DNA of 64,000 nucleotides, taken from NCBI GenBank assembly GCA_965198325.1, contig CBDAPE010000019.1, positions 434,001 to 498,000 on the forward strand, given 5' to 3'. Below, piece by piece: positions 34,938-43,608 of this stretch; the first letter of the stretch is position 1, and every line of letters starts with the position of its first letter. A program made the position numbers and the translations under genes. The notes under the pieces are model-generated. The model searched no databases. It was given only the letters and a program-made list of their open reading frames with translations, and was not told where the DNA came from. The DNA is from CBDAPE01 sp965198325 (GTDB lineage Bacteria > Pseudomonadota > Alphaproteobacteria > UBA828 > JAPUJA01).

Positions 34938-35142
34938 CGAGCTCTCCGATGTCCTCGAGCAGATCGCGCGCGCGGCCTTCCTGTGGCCGGGCGACCATCA
35001 GACGGACTGGGATCGCCACGCCGCTTCCTCCCAAAACGCTCGTGTGATGGTCGAGCGCAACGGCATCGATACCGGCCTCCCCGAGCACAGCCAGGAGCCA
35101 CGAAACCTTCACGACATCGTTACAGCGTAACAGCTCAACCAG
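34924..35142 (-). CDS. DUF2007 domain protein
   Basis: A small protein of about 72 residues with the DUF2007 layout: SWLLAVLGEAGIDAVALD, a short turn, and VRLMVARPQEGRARDLL. Family proteins may be signal-transducing ferredoxin-fold domains. The ordinary start is GTG at 35112, but the residues just before it (LVELLRCNDVV) match the usual family N-terminus, so translation probably begins earlier. The only in-frame candidate is CTG at 35142, nine bases after AGGGG. I therefore give the longer frame. Confidence 0.68.
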   Translation of the reverse strand: MVELLRCNDVVKVSWLLAVLGEAGIDAVALDHHTSVLGGSGVAIPVRLMVARPQEGRARDLLEDIGELDGPA

Positions 35143-35250
35143 GGCGCGAATCCCCTATCTCGGGACGGGCCGGGGGTGCTAGACTCCCATCGCTCCGTCG
35201 AGGGCATGCTTGCGCCCCGGCGGCATCGGCGTCAAGTAAAGGAGTCCACT

Positions 35251-36273
35251 GTGGCGATAGTCGTCCAGTTCAGCGAGGACCGGGTCGACAAAGCACAGCC
35301 GAGTCTCGATCCGCTGCAAAACCTCGTGGCGTATGATCTCAACCGCGTCAATGAAGAGATCATTCGCCGGATGGAGAGCCGGGTCCCGCTGATTCCCCAA
35401 CTCGCCGGCCATATCGTCGCGGCCGGTGGCAAGCGGTTGCGCCCCATGCTCACGCTGGCGGCCGCCAAGTTATGTGGCTATGCCGGCCAGCGACATATCG
35501 CACTCGCGGCCTGCGTCGAGTTCATCCACACGGCGACGCTGCTTCACGACGACGTGGTGGACGACAGCGATCTGCGCCGGGGCAACGCGACGGCTAACGC
35601 GGTCTGGGGCAACAAGCCCAGCGTCCTGGTTGGCGATTTCCTGTTCAGCCGCGCCTTCGAACTCATGGTCCAGGACGGCTCGCTCAAGGTGCTTGATATC
35701 CTGGCCAATGCGTCCGCCGTGATCGCCGAGGGCGAGGTTCTGCAGCTCGTCACCTCGAATGACACGACGACGAGCGAAGCCGCTTATCTTGAAGTGATTT
35801 CTGCGAAAACCGCAAAGCTGTTTGCCGCTGCCGCCGAGCTCGGCGCGGTGATCGCCGAGCGACCCGACGTCGAGGCTGAGGCGCTGGAGAGCTACGGCCG
35901 CAATCTGGGTATCGCCTTCCAGCTGGTCGACGACGCGCTCGACTACTCGGCACGGCAATCAACACTGGGCAAGACCGTGGGCGACGATTTCCGGGAAGGT
36001 AAGATTACCCTGCCCATCGTGCTGGCCTTTCGCCGGGGCGATGAGAGCGAGAGGGAGTTCTGGCGGCGCACGCTCGAGGCCGGCGAGCAGACGGACGACG
36101 ATCTCGCCCACGGTATTGCACTGATGGAAACGCACGCGACGCTCGCCGACACGGTCGAACGCGCCCGTCATTACGGCGCGGTCGCACGCGACGCACTGGG
36201 AATTTTCCCGGATTCTCCCGAAAAGCTGGCGCTGATTGAAGCCATCGACTTCTGCGTCGAGCGCGCTCACTAG
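35251..36273 (+). CDS. ispB: Polyprenyl diphosphate synthase
   Basis: A 340-residue trans-polyprenyl synthase that makes the isoprenoid side chain of ubiquinone. The first aspartate-rich motif is DDVVDDSDLRRG (Asp100/Asp101/Asp104) and the second is DDALDY (from Asp227); both bind the magnesium-diphosphate substrate. The GTG start at 35251 is preceded by an AAAGGAG site eight bases away. The family is usually named octaprenyl or decaprenyl; the chain length is not readable. It is divergent from the DUF2007 gene. Confidence 0.93.
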   Translation: MAIVVQFSEDRVDKAQPSLDPLQNLVAYDLNRVNEEIIRRMESRVPLIPQLAGHIVAAGGKRLRPMLTLAAAKLCGYAGQRHIALAACVEFIHTATLLHDDVVDDSDLRRGNATANAVWGNKPSVLVGDFLFSRAFELMVQDGSLKVLDILANASAVIAEGEVLQLVTSNDTTTSEAAYLEVISAKTAKLFAAAAELGAVIAERPDVEAEALESYGRNLGIAFQLVDDALDYSARQSTLGKTVGDDFREGKITLPIVLAFRRGDESEREFWRRTLEAGEQTDDDLAHGIALMETHATLADTVERARHYGAVARDALGIFPDSPEKLALIEAIDFCVERAH

Positions 36274-36335
36274 GGTACGCCCGGACCTGTTGAACCGGGC
36301 GTCTCTTGGCACTATAACGTGCGCAACACAAGGAT

Positions 36336-36412
36336 CGGAGTGTAGCTCAGCCTGGTAGAGCACCGTCTTCGGGAGGCGGGGGTCGGTGGTTCGAATCCAC
36401 TCACTCCGACCA
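36336..36412 (+). tRNA. tRNA-Pro (anticodon CGG)
   Basis: A complete 77-base cloverleaf. The acceptor stem CGGAGTG pairs with CACTCCG, the 5-bp anticodon stem encloses loop TTCGGGA giving anticodon CGG, the T-stem has loop TTCGAAT, and the 3' end is ACCA encoded in DNA. It begins 62 bases after the polyprenyl synthase gene. All sequence downstream is accessory in character, so its 3' half is the probable attachment site of an integrated element. Confidence 0.97.
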
Positions 36413-36465
36413 GTGGTTTCAAGCACTTAGGTGAAATTCCACAACTTGCAAAGGGGCCGATAACT

Positions 36466-37005
36466 GTGCAATTGCACAGTTTCAAGCCACAGCCGCCGCG
36501 CATTCAAGGGCGCAGATGGCTCGTTGTCGAATTCGACGACGACGATGAGGTCGTCGCCATTCCCGGATTGTGTCGGTTCTCGTTGTGGGCGCAGGTACAG
36601 GCCCGCAATCTTGAAAATGCCGCCGTTGTCGATGTTGAACCTGCCGAGGCGAATCAAATCGCCCGAAGCGCCGCCGCACGACGCGGAGACTTGATCGTCC
36701 ATGAGATGACGCTGTCGAGCTTTTGCCGCCAGTCCGATCTGGCTCCGACAACGGCGCGGCGGTGTCTGGAAAAAATCGTCTCGGAAGGGTCTGGTTTGCA
36801 AGCTCGGATCATGCGCCGAAAATTGCTGGATCGCACCAAACGGCTCGATTCAGCATCGCAGCCAACTGGCATCGCCGACCTCTTGGTCGAGGCCATGGCG
36901 GTCTTGCTCGGGCCAAATGCAACGCTTCTTTGGGAGCACCCGCGCGACTGGGACGCGATCAAGATTCTCGCTCAAGAAATTGTATTGCAAGATGGTCGAA
37001 CGTGA
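36466..37005 (+). CDS. Hypothetical protein, island-associated
   Basis: A 179-residue frame starting 54 bases after the tRNA gene. I do not recognise it. It has an acidic run EFDDDDEVV near residue 22-30, and a C-terminal half with plausible helices ending GIADLLVEAMAVLLGPN. No membrane segment or DNA-binding motif is evident. The opposite strand is also open (36427..36801), but the plus frame looks more protein-like and is followed by a strong hairpin. Confidence is limited. Confidence 0.45.
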   Translation: MQLHSFKPQPPRIQGRRWLVVEFDDDDEVVAIPGLCRFSLWAQVQARNLENAAVVDVEPAEANQIARSAAARRGDLIVHEMTLSSFCRQSDLAPTTARRCLEKIVSEGSGLQARIMRRKLLDRTKRLDSASQPTGIADLLVEAMAVLLGPNATLLWEHPRDWDAIKILAQEIVLQDGRT

Positions 37006-37015
37006 GAAACGAAGA

Positions 37016-37036
37016 CGGCGGCCCATGGGGCCGCCG
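37016..37036 (+). terminator. Strong GC hairpin after first island gene
   Basis: A perfect 9-bp stem, CGGCGGCCC with GGGCCGCCG, and a 3-base loop lie 10 bases after the stop of the preceding frame. No uridine tract follows, so it may be Rho-independent only weakly, or may simply punctuate the transcript. Confidence 0.5.
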
Positions 37037-37478
37037 CCGTTGCGTATGACGCTTCCGCGCCACAAGCCGAAATGAAGGAACGGCATTGTAGCGCGGTGCA
37101 TCCGGGGCGCAACGGAAATTTCGCGGTACCGGGGAGGGGCTCTCAAACCGCGAGTCGAGGCAGAGCCGCAAGAGGAAACCGGGTGATAACCGGAATTTGA
37201 TCGGCGGCGGCGGAGACCGGCAAGAGCGCCGACGGCCAGTCGGCGAAGCGCTCCGAGGTTGCGGCTCATGGCGAGGTCCTATGGCCGGTGCGCAACCCGC
37301 CCGTGGCGACGGCTCGGCTCCGACGAGGTACGCCCTGGTGAAAAGCTCCGACCCTCGGCGATGTCGCATTTGTCGCACCGCCGAGGGAAAGGGACAGGTA
37401 TGCCCGGGATTCTAACTCTCACCGCCGAGGTACAGACTTGAGCCAAGCTACAGCGCGACAAAAAAACAGGCGGCGCGA
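37037..37478. other. Non-coding stretch in decayed element
   Basis: About 440 bases with no convincing gene. Short open frames exist on both strands but none has a ribosome-binding site and coherent protein character. The sequence is GC-rich and lies between two small island genes. Confidence 0.5.
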
Positions 37479-37733
37479 TTGATCGCGCGGACGGCGGAAC
37501 CGATCACCTTCGACGAGGCGAGTCGGCTGATCGGCGGCCTCAAGCGCGAGCAGCGGGCGTTCCCTGAGCTGGTCGAGCAGATCGTTGCCGCTGATCGTGC
37601 TGGCGATGTTGAGCGTCTTGGGCGATTGTTGTCACGAGCCAAGAGCCGCATGGCGCATGGGGCGTGGCTGCCGACGCTGGGGGAGCTAGGTATTCATCCG
37701 CGCCGGGCGCAGAGATTGATTGGGAAAACGTAA
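37479..37733 (+). CDS. Small hypothetical phage-type protein
   Basis: An 84-residue frame with a TTG start, reading TFDEASRLIGGLKREQRAFP and ending AHGAWLPTLGELGIHPRRAQ. The AHGAWLP...RRAQ end recalls the DUF3102-type proteins of mobile elements, which place a GHGNW-like segment before a helix-turn-helix-like stretch; this is only a resemblance. It lies 12 bases before the next small gene, in the same direction as the terminase, and so probably belonged to a phage early or packaging region. Confidence 0.5.
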   Translation: MIARTAEPITFDEASRLIGGLKREQRAFPELVEQIVAADRAGDVERLGRLLSRAKSRMAHGAWLPTLGELGIHPRRAQRLIGKT

Positions 37734-37745
37734 AGGAGAGAAAAC

Positions 37746-37991
37746 GTGAGCGATGAAAAAAACTCGTGCGCAACATGCCGGCGGTGGCGCAAGGCAGACA
37801 GGATGATGGACGAATACGAGCCCTATCTTGGTGATCGAAGGGATGGGCCAGATCATGAATTCGGCCGTTGCGTATGTCATAGCGTCAGTGTCTTGGTGTG
37901 CCGAGCAGGAGGTGATGGACGTGAGCTGCAATCACGACATCCCATCACGCATGAGACGTATATTTGCGCCCAGTATGAGCAGCGCGACTAG
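37746..37991 (+). CDS. Small cysteine-rich phage-type protein
   Basis: An 81-residue protein with five cysteines, including CATCRRW near the start, then CVC, a single C and a final ICAQY. The pattern suggests a zinc-binding fold of a kind common just upstream of phage terminase genes. The GTG start has an excellent AAAGGAGA site, which is the best evidence that this is a real gene. The function is unknown. Confidence 0.62.
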   Translation: MSDEKNSCATCRRWRKADRMMDEYEPYLGDRRDGPDHEFGRCVCHSVSVLVCRAGGDGRELQSRHPITHETYICAQYEQRD

Positions 37992-38087
37992 GGCGATGCC
38001 AACTAATCCCTATGATGGCACCGCCCGGCCCCGTGCGGAGGGCCACGACCGTGGTGGGTAGTCACGAGTCAACACACATAGGTCATC

Positions 38088-39589
38088 ATGAAAACGCTGA
38101 TTGAGCACATCGAGGGATTGCGTATCACGCAAGGGCGGGGTGCGGGCGAGCCGTTCAAGGTTCTACCGTGGCAACGGCGGTTCTTGCGTGGCGCGTTCGC
38201 GGTGGATGACGACGCGGCGTTGTCGGTCGCACGCGGCAACGGCAAGACGACGCTATGCGCGGCGGTTGCCCATGCGGCGCTTGACGGGCCGTTGGTTCAG
38301 GCGCGTGGCGAAGTTGTGATCGTGGCGTCTAGTTTCGACCAAGCTCGAATCAGCTATGAGCATATCCTCGCGTTCCTGGGGGACGAGGTCGGAGAGCGGA
38401 GGCGGTTTCGGATATGGGACAGCGCCAACGTGGCGCGCGTGGAGTGCCGTCTAACGGGTGCTCGGGTACGGTGTGCATCGGATCGGACCCTAGACGCGCT
38501 CACGGGCTGGCTCCGGCGCTTGTGCTGGCCGATGAACCGGCCCAATGGCCGGAGACCACGGGGGAGTCGATGCTGTCGGCTTTGCGAACGGCGATGGGGA
38601 AGATTCCGGGAAGCCGGATGATTGCGCTTGGGACGCGCCCGGCGGATGAGTCCCATTGGTTCGAACGGATGCTATCGGGTGGCGCCGCCTATTCCCAAGT
38701 CCATGCGGCGGGCCGGGACGATCCGCCGTTCCGCGTGGCGACGTGGCGCAAGGCGAATCCCAGCCTTCGCCATATGCCGTTGTTGGTGCGGAAGATCCGA
38801 AAGGAAGCGGTCGAATCGAAGCGTGACCCGTCCATGCTGACGAGCTTCCAGGCGCTCAGGCTCAATACCGGTGTCTCGGACGTGTTGCAGTCGACCTTGC
38901 TTGACGCCGGGACGTGGGAGCGTATCGAGGTCGCTGACGCGCTGACGATGGGGCCGCGCTATGCCATGGGGCTTGACCTGGGCACAAGCGCGGCAATGAG
39001 CGCGGCGGCGGCGTTCGACCCGGACGGCGGGGCGCTGGATGCCTTCGCGGTATTCCCAGAATTGCCCGACCTGCGCGAGCGGGGATTGCAGGATGGCGTC
39101 GGCCGTCTCTACCTGGATATGTCCCGGCGCGGCGAGCTGATCCTAGCGGGTCAACGGGTTTCCGACATTCCGACTCTGCTACGGGCGGCGCTTGAACGGT
39201 GGGGCAAGCCCATCGTGATCGTGTGCGACCGCTGGCGGGAAGCCGAGTTGCGACAGGCGCTCGACTCCGTGGGATTTCCTCAAGCAGCGCTGGCGGTGCG
39301 CGGCATGGGATTCCATGATGGCGGGGCGGACGTGCGGGAGTTCCGCGCGGCGTGCTTGGGTGACCGCGTGAAGCCTGCGCGGTTGTCCCTTCCATTAACT
39401 CCATCCGGCGCGGAAACCCTGGTATTTTGGGCGTCCCAGCCACTGGCTTGGCTGGTTGCGCCGAAGGATGTCCCGTTGATGACGAGGTGCGGTGATCTCA
39501 AGCTATCGCATGGCTTGACCACGAAAGCCCGAGAGAACGCCATGAAGCAGGATCGTGTGCGGACCACCAACGCTATCAAATCACCCTGA
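38088..39589 (+). pseudogene. Phage terminase large subunit, frameshifted and capped by a repeat element
   Basis: Two overlapping frames together encode a phage terminase large subunit. The first (38088..about 38475) has the ATPase P-loop-like segment LSVARGNGKTTL, and ARVRC before the break. The second (from about 38475) continues GSDPRRAHGLAPALVLADEPAQW, where the acidic pair is the Walker B-like site, and goes on to MGLDLGTSAA, the start of the nuclease domain with its catalytic aspartate. A single missing base near 38470-38478 explains the split. At 39384 the reading enters a 249-bp inverted-repeat element, which replaces the normal C-terminus with about 68 unrelated codons. It is not functional as it stands. 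Confidence 0.82.
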
Positions 39590-39632
39590 AAGGCCCGGAT
39601 TTCTGCGCCGGACGGAATTTATAGGAGGGACA
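39384..39632 (+). repeat. Inverted-repeat element, copy A
   Basis: A 249-bp element that starts TGTCCCTTCCATTAACTCC and ends with the imperfect inverse (TATAGGAGGGACA). It is a member of a family also present at 42831, 50187, 50369 and 63246. It carries no transposase and is inserted in the terminase remnant. Family consensus for the end is CTGTCCCTYCYATWAA followed by YTCCRTCCGGCGC. Confidence 0.85.
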
Positions 39633-39881
39633 GCTCATCGCGCTTTGGCATTATGTGGAAACCGGGCTGCTTCCCGACGGCGCCGAATTGAAGGCTTAGG
39701 AAAGGACAAAGGGTTGGCGCCGCACAAGCTGCCGCGCCCAAACGAACCAGGGTGGCAATGTGATCGTTATCCGGCAGGGCTGAAATACGCCGCCCTAACA
39801 GATTGATCCTTGCCCCCTGGAACCGACAAGCCCGTGCATGCGGGATTTTGGTTGCGGATCAAAACATGATCCCACAGGGTA

Positions 39882-39889
39882 TAAGGTTA
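39882..39889 (+). repeat. Target-site duplication, left (TAAGGTTA)
   Basis: The eight bases TAAGGTTA directly precede the left end of the IS1595-family element and are repeated exactly at 41471..41478 after its right end. Confidence 0.9.
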
Positions 39890-39939
39890 CGCGATTATCA
39901 CTTTGACATAAGAAGCACCGGTGGGCATCGTGTGACGGG

Positions 39940-40491
39940 ATGGACACGAAACGCCGAGTCGGAGGCGCCACAATCAGTGGCGCCTGGATTGTGGGTTTTG
40001 GGCGGGAGCTTGTTACGCTTCCTCCTGACAAGACGATAGCCATGCTGGGCGACATCATAAGCCCACACTCATTCTATTCTGCGCTGACGGTGCTTGGGCT
40101 AGGGGGACTCGCTTATTTTGGGTGGCCTGCGGTGCACAGGGCATGGCAAATGCCTAGTAGACGTGAAGCGCGAAAGCAGGATAGGCGGGCGAGGGAGGAG
40201 GGGGAGCGGCTTGCCAGAGATCAACAAATTAACAAGCAGGTGGTCGACGACTTGGAAAACCTGCAAGGTCGTATAAACGCAGAGCTGAGTGGCAGAACGC
40301 GAATTAATCACATAGAAAACGGAGCGACTATAAGAATACCGACAAAAGAACTTAAGGCTATGGGGTTCAATTTACCATTGGTCAATGATGAGCGAGTTTA
40401 CCCGCGACTCTATAATAGTGTAAGCAGGCTGCTCCCTCGTGTCAGGTTGTATGGAGTCAAAAGGGTGCTTTCCGACATGGGGGAATCATGA
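39940..40491 (+). CDS. IS1595 passenger: membrane-anchored coiled-coil hypothetical protein
   Basis: A frame of 183 codons inside the IS element. The likely start is ATG 40042, giving about 149 residues. It has one hydrophobic helix near the N-terminus (FYSALTVLGLGGLAYFGW), then a charged, heptad-like segment (REARKQDRRAREEGERLA) suited to a coiled coil, and a C-terminal region without recognised motifs. Base composition is lower in GC than the transposase gene, suggesting a separate origin. The function is unknown. It ends about 60 bases before the transposase stop and faces it. A short frame at 40488 overlapping its stop (ATGA) runs into the transposase gene and is not listed. Confidence 0.62.
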   Translation: MDTKRRVGGATISGAWIVGFGRELVTLPPDKTIAMLGDIISPHSFYSALTVLGLGGLAYFGWPAVHRAWQMPSRREARKQDRRAREEGERLARDQQINKQVVDDLENLQGRINAELSGRTRINHIENGATIRIPTKELKAMGFNLPLVNDERVYPRLYNSVSRLLPRVRLYGVKRVLSDMGES

Positions 40492-40554
40492 CTGGCAGCT
40501 ATCCGCCCGCGATCGCACAGGCGCGCTTTGATGCCTTGCTTAACGCGATGGTGG

Positions 40555-41409
40555 TTAGAGGCTCGCCACCAGATCGCCGAAAATCCGCTCGGGTTGCTTC
40601 CGCCGGTTGTATCGGTACTCAAACTCCTTCACGTAAGTCTGAAGGTGCTTCTTCGACACGTGAACATGGGTCCCACGGATCGACAGCTTCAAGCGCGCCC
40701 AAAAGCCCTCAAGGCCGTTGACGTGGCAATCTCCGTCTACATATTCCCCGGCTCCGTGGTTGACCGTCTCATGCTCGAAACCGGCCTTGTACAGACCGTT
40801 GTAGGACGCCAGCTCGTCGCTGTTGACCGTGCTGCCCTTCTCGACGTTCTCTTTGATGATCGGATGCAGCGTCTTTTTGCGAACGTCCGGAACAACCTTC
40901 GTCATCACATCGCCGTCGCGTTCCAACATCCCGAACACGACCGTCTTGCCGGGAGCCCCGCGTCCGCGCTTCCCGCCCGGCCGCTTCCCGCCAACGTAGG
41001 TCTCATCGACCTCGACGATCCCGCCCAGCGGCGTCTCGCCGTCCGTATCGGCCATGTACTTGCGGATTTCATGCGCCATGCGCCACGCCGTCTTGTAGGG
41101 AATATCCAACTGGCGCTCCAATTCCTTCGCAGCCACACCATGACGCGAAGTCGAAAAGAGAAGCATTGCGTAGAACCATTTATGCAGAGGCAGGTGAGTC
41201 CGCTCCATCGGCGTGCCAACTGTCGGGTGCAGATGGTGCCCGCAGTGCTGGCATACATACCCTCGGTCTTTCGTCATGCGGTAGAATTTGCTGAACACGC
41301 CGCACTTCGGGCAATCCAGTTCTGTGCCGCCATAACGCTCGGTCATGATGCGCTTCAAGCACGCTTCGTCGTCTGGGAACTGCTGCTGAAACTCGTAAAA
41401 GCTGGTCAT
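40555..41409 (-). CDS. IS1595-family transposase
   Basis: A 284-residue transposase of the ISXO2-like type. An N-terminal zinc ribbon (CPKCG and CQHCG) is followed by the helix-turn-helix-like KELERQLDIPYKTAW. The catalytic domain carries DETYVGG, then NSDELASYNG, and HVNGLEGFWARLK, so the acidic site residues are all present. It moves the element with an 8-bp target duplication. The reading frame is intact. Confidence 0.95.
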   Translation of the reverse strand: MTSFYEFQQQFPDDEACLKRIMTERYGGTELDCPKCGVFSKFYRMTKDRGYVCQHCGHHLHPTVGTPMERTHLPLHKWFYAMLLFSTSRHGVAAKELERQLDIPYKTAWRMAHEIRKYMADTDGETPLGGIVEVDETYVGGKRPGGKRGRGAPGKTVVFGMLERDGDVMTKVVPDVRKKTLHPIIKENVEKGSTVNSDELASYNGLYKAGFEHETVNHGAGEYVDGDCHVNGLEGFWARLKLSIRGTHVHVSKKHLQTYVKEFEYRYNRRKQPERIFGDLVASL

Positions 41410-41470
41410 CTCGACCTCCTATGCCTTAAATATAGGAAGCCACGCCCCTTATGTCAAGGTGATAATCGCG

Positions 41471-41478
41471 TAAGGTTA
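41471..41478 (+). repeat. Target-site duplication, right (TAAGGTTA)
   Basis: Exact copy of the eight bases preceding the left end of the IS1595-family element. It marks the original insertion target. Confidence 0.9.
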
Positions 41479-41752
41479 TGGCGCCCTGAGGGCGACATCC
41501 AATTGGCGTCGGTTCACCCCTGGTTCAACGGCTCGCTTCGCTGCCCGCGGAACAGCCTTGACAAAGTTCGCCTCATATAAGGCCGGATACATGACTGCAA
41601 GCTCTACCGCCGCTTCAAATCAGTTTTTCCCTTGCAACACCGGGGGCGACCATACATGACCCTGCCCTTAATTTAGTTTTCTCGTGACCGGACTCGCGAG
41701 AATAGCGCCCATGAGTTGAACTGTCTTAGGAGATGGGCATACGGGAAACGAC

Positions 41753-42820
41753 ATGTCAGCGAACGACACACGGAAGCCAGAAAGTTCACGACCCATGCAT
41801 CAAACACGGCTTCTTCGTTGGATCCGGTGGACGACCGGAGTGCTTCTACTCCTAATCGTCGCCATACCGATTATGGCGGCAGCGCAGGATCGGCAGCTGC
41901 AGCTCGTGTCGACACTGTGGTCGCCGTTCACCAACGCCCCAGGACAACCGCGGGTCGCCCTCGATCTGGTCGACGTGGCTCTCGAACGCATGGGGGTCAC
42001 CGCCGAAACGATCATCGTGGATGAGGCCAGACTGACGCCCTCACTGCTGAGCGGTGAGTTCGACGGAAGCGCGGCTCTCTGGAAGGACACGGAGCGCGAA
42101 CGCGCGCTGCTTTATTCGCGGCCGTATCTCGAAAACCGGTTGATCCTCGTCGGGCGGCAGGGCAGCGACGTGTCCGCGACCTCGCTGGCCGACCTCGCCG
42201 GCAAGCGGATCGCCCTGGTCGCCGGGTACGCGTATGGCGAGGCAGTCGAGAGGAGGGACGGGCCGATCTTCGTTGGCTCGAACAGCGAAGAGGACAGTGT
42301 CGCAAGACTCCTCAACGGTGAGGTGGACTACACACTGATGGACGACCTCGTCATCCATTACCTCATCAGCAACCACGCCGAAGCAGCTCGAACGCGACTG
42401 GCGTTCGGCCCGACGCCGCTGCTCATACGCTCGCTTCACCTCGCCGTTCGCCGGTCGCTATCGCTTCCGGACGCCTGGTGGATCATCTCGCGGTTTAACG
42501 CCGAACTGCGCGGCATGATCGCTGACCGAAGTTACCATCGCCTGCTCCAGCTCGACTGGATTCGAGCGGACGTCGACGGCGACGGTCACAGGGAGTACGT
42601 GCCTTACGACGATCAAACCGGCCCACGCCCGCCGGAGCATGCGTACGACCTCTTCGCAACAGGCATTCCGACCACGGAGCCCAGCACGACGCGGCGCTTC
42701 TACCTCGGCGGCAACATCTACGAAGGCTGGTCCACCGTGCCCGACCAGTACAAGGCCCCAGACTTCCCCAGACCCGATCCGGGTCGACACACGATCAGAA
42801 TCTTCTCCTTCAGGTTTTAG
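41753..42820 (+). CDS. Periplasmic amino-acid-type solute-binding protein
   Basis: A 355-residue type 2 periplasmic binding protein of the family 3 (polar amino acid) kind. A signal anchor is at about residues 24-45 (TTGVLLLLIVAIPIMAAAQ), then the first lobe FDGSAALWKDTERERALLYS and the second ADLAGKRIALVAGYAYGEAV hinge segment. No permease or ATPase gene is adjacent, so it is an orphan. The stop is 10 bases before an inverted-repeat element that inserted just downstream. A role in a two-component sensor system or cell-wall metabolism is also possible. Confidence 0.75.
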   Translation: MSANDTRKPESSRPMHQTRLLRWIRWTTGVLLLLIVAIPIMAAAQDRQLQLVSTLWSPFTNAPGQPRVALDLVDVALERMGVTAETIIVDEARLTPSLLSGEFDGSAALWKDTERERALLYSRPYLENRLILVGRQGSDVSATSLADLAGKRIALVAGYAYGEAVERRDGPIFVGSNSEEDSVARLLNGEVDYTLMDDLVIHYLISNHAEAARTRLAFGPTPLLIRSLHLAVRRSLSLPDAWWIISRFNAELRGMIADRSYHRLLQLDWIRADVDGDGHREYVPYDDQTGPRPPEHAYDLFATGIPTTEPSTTRRFYLGGNIYEGWSTVPDQYKAPDFPRPDPGRHTIRIFSFRF

Positions 42821-42830
42821 CTGGAAGCTG

Positions 42831-43082
42831 CTGTCCCTCCTATAAATTCCGTCCGGCGCATGAATTCCTGCCTTTCCAGGTGATGCCTATAGCGTTGGTG
42901 GCCTACACACGATCCTGCTTCACGGCGTTCCCTCGGACTTTTGCAGCCGCGTCTTGCGGCAGCTTGAGACCATCGCGCCTCGTCATCAACTGGACGTCCT
43001 TCGCCGCAACCAGCGAAGCCAGTCGCTGGGGCGGCCAAAATATCGGGGTTCCTGCGCCAGATGGAATTAATAGAAGGGACAG
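42831..43082 (-). repeat. Inverted-repeat element, copy B
   Basis: A 252-bp element of the same family as the copy at 39384, but in the opposite orientation (CTGTCCCTCCTATAAATTCC at its left end). It lies exactly between the stop of the binding-protein gene and the broken end of an IS5-type transposase gene, so it probably truncated that gene. Confidence 0.85.
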
Positions 43083-43503
43083 GGCCTTGGCCCATGGCAT
43101 CGGCCGCACCAAGGGGGGCCGCAACACCAAGCTCCACGCTGTCTGCGATGCGAAAGGCAGGCCCCTCGTCCTGCTCCTGACACCAGGAAACGTCCATGAT
43201 TGCAAGCTCGCCCAGCGCTGTATCGAAGCCATGCCGCCCGCCGCCGAACTCGTCGCCGACAAGGGCGATGACAGCAAAGCCCTGCGCGACTGGCTGGCAG
43301 AACGCGGAACCACGGCCGTCATCCCACCGCGCAAGAACCGCAAGGTCCAATACCATTATGACAAGACCGTCTACAGGCAGCGCAACATCATCGAGCGCAT
43401 GTTTTGCCGCCTCAAGGACTGGCGCCGTATAGCCACCCGCTTCGACCGCAACATCAAAAACTTCATCGCCGCAATCGCCCTTGCCGCCGCCGTCATCTGG
43501 TAG
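43083..43503 (+). pseudogene. IS5-family transposase, 5' truncated
   Basis: The C-terminal part of a DDE transposase of the IS427-like group: GRTKGGRNTKLHAVCDAKGR, LVADKGDDSKALRDWLAERG with a catalytic aspartate, and the RNIIERMFCRLKDWRRIATR glutamate motif. About half of the protein, including the first acidic residue, is missing where copy B of the inverted-repeat element begins. A possible end of the original element (TAATGAGTCCGGACCCTAG) follows the stop. It cannot make a working transposase. Confidence 0.85.
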
Positions 43504-43608
43504 CTGTAATGAGTCCGGACCCTAGAAGAGACAGGCGAAAGAAACCAGTCATATGACATTCGGGATGATCCATGCAACAAGGTGATGGCGCGCTAAAAAG
43601 GCTGAACC

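Larger units (their letters stand above)
39890..41470 (-). mobile_element. IS1595-family insertion sequence, complete, with passenger gene
   Basis: A 1581-bp element with inverted ends: CGCGATTATCAC, then TTGACATAAG after one variable base, on both sides. It is flanked by the 8-bp direct repeat TAAGGTTA, the duplication length typical of this family. It carries a transposase on the minus strand and a convergent passenger gene on the plus strand. The element is intact and therefore probably recent. Its target site lies in a non-coding part of the island between the terminase remnant and a binding-protein gene. Confidence 0.93.
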
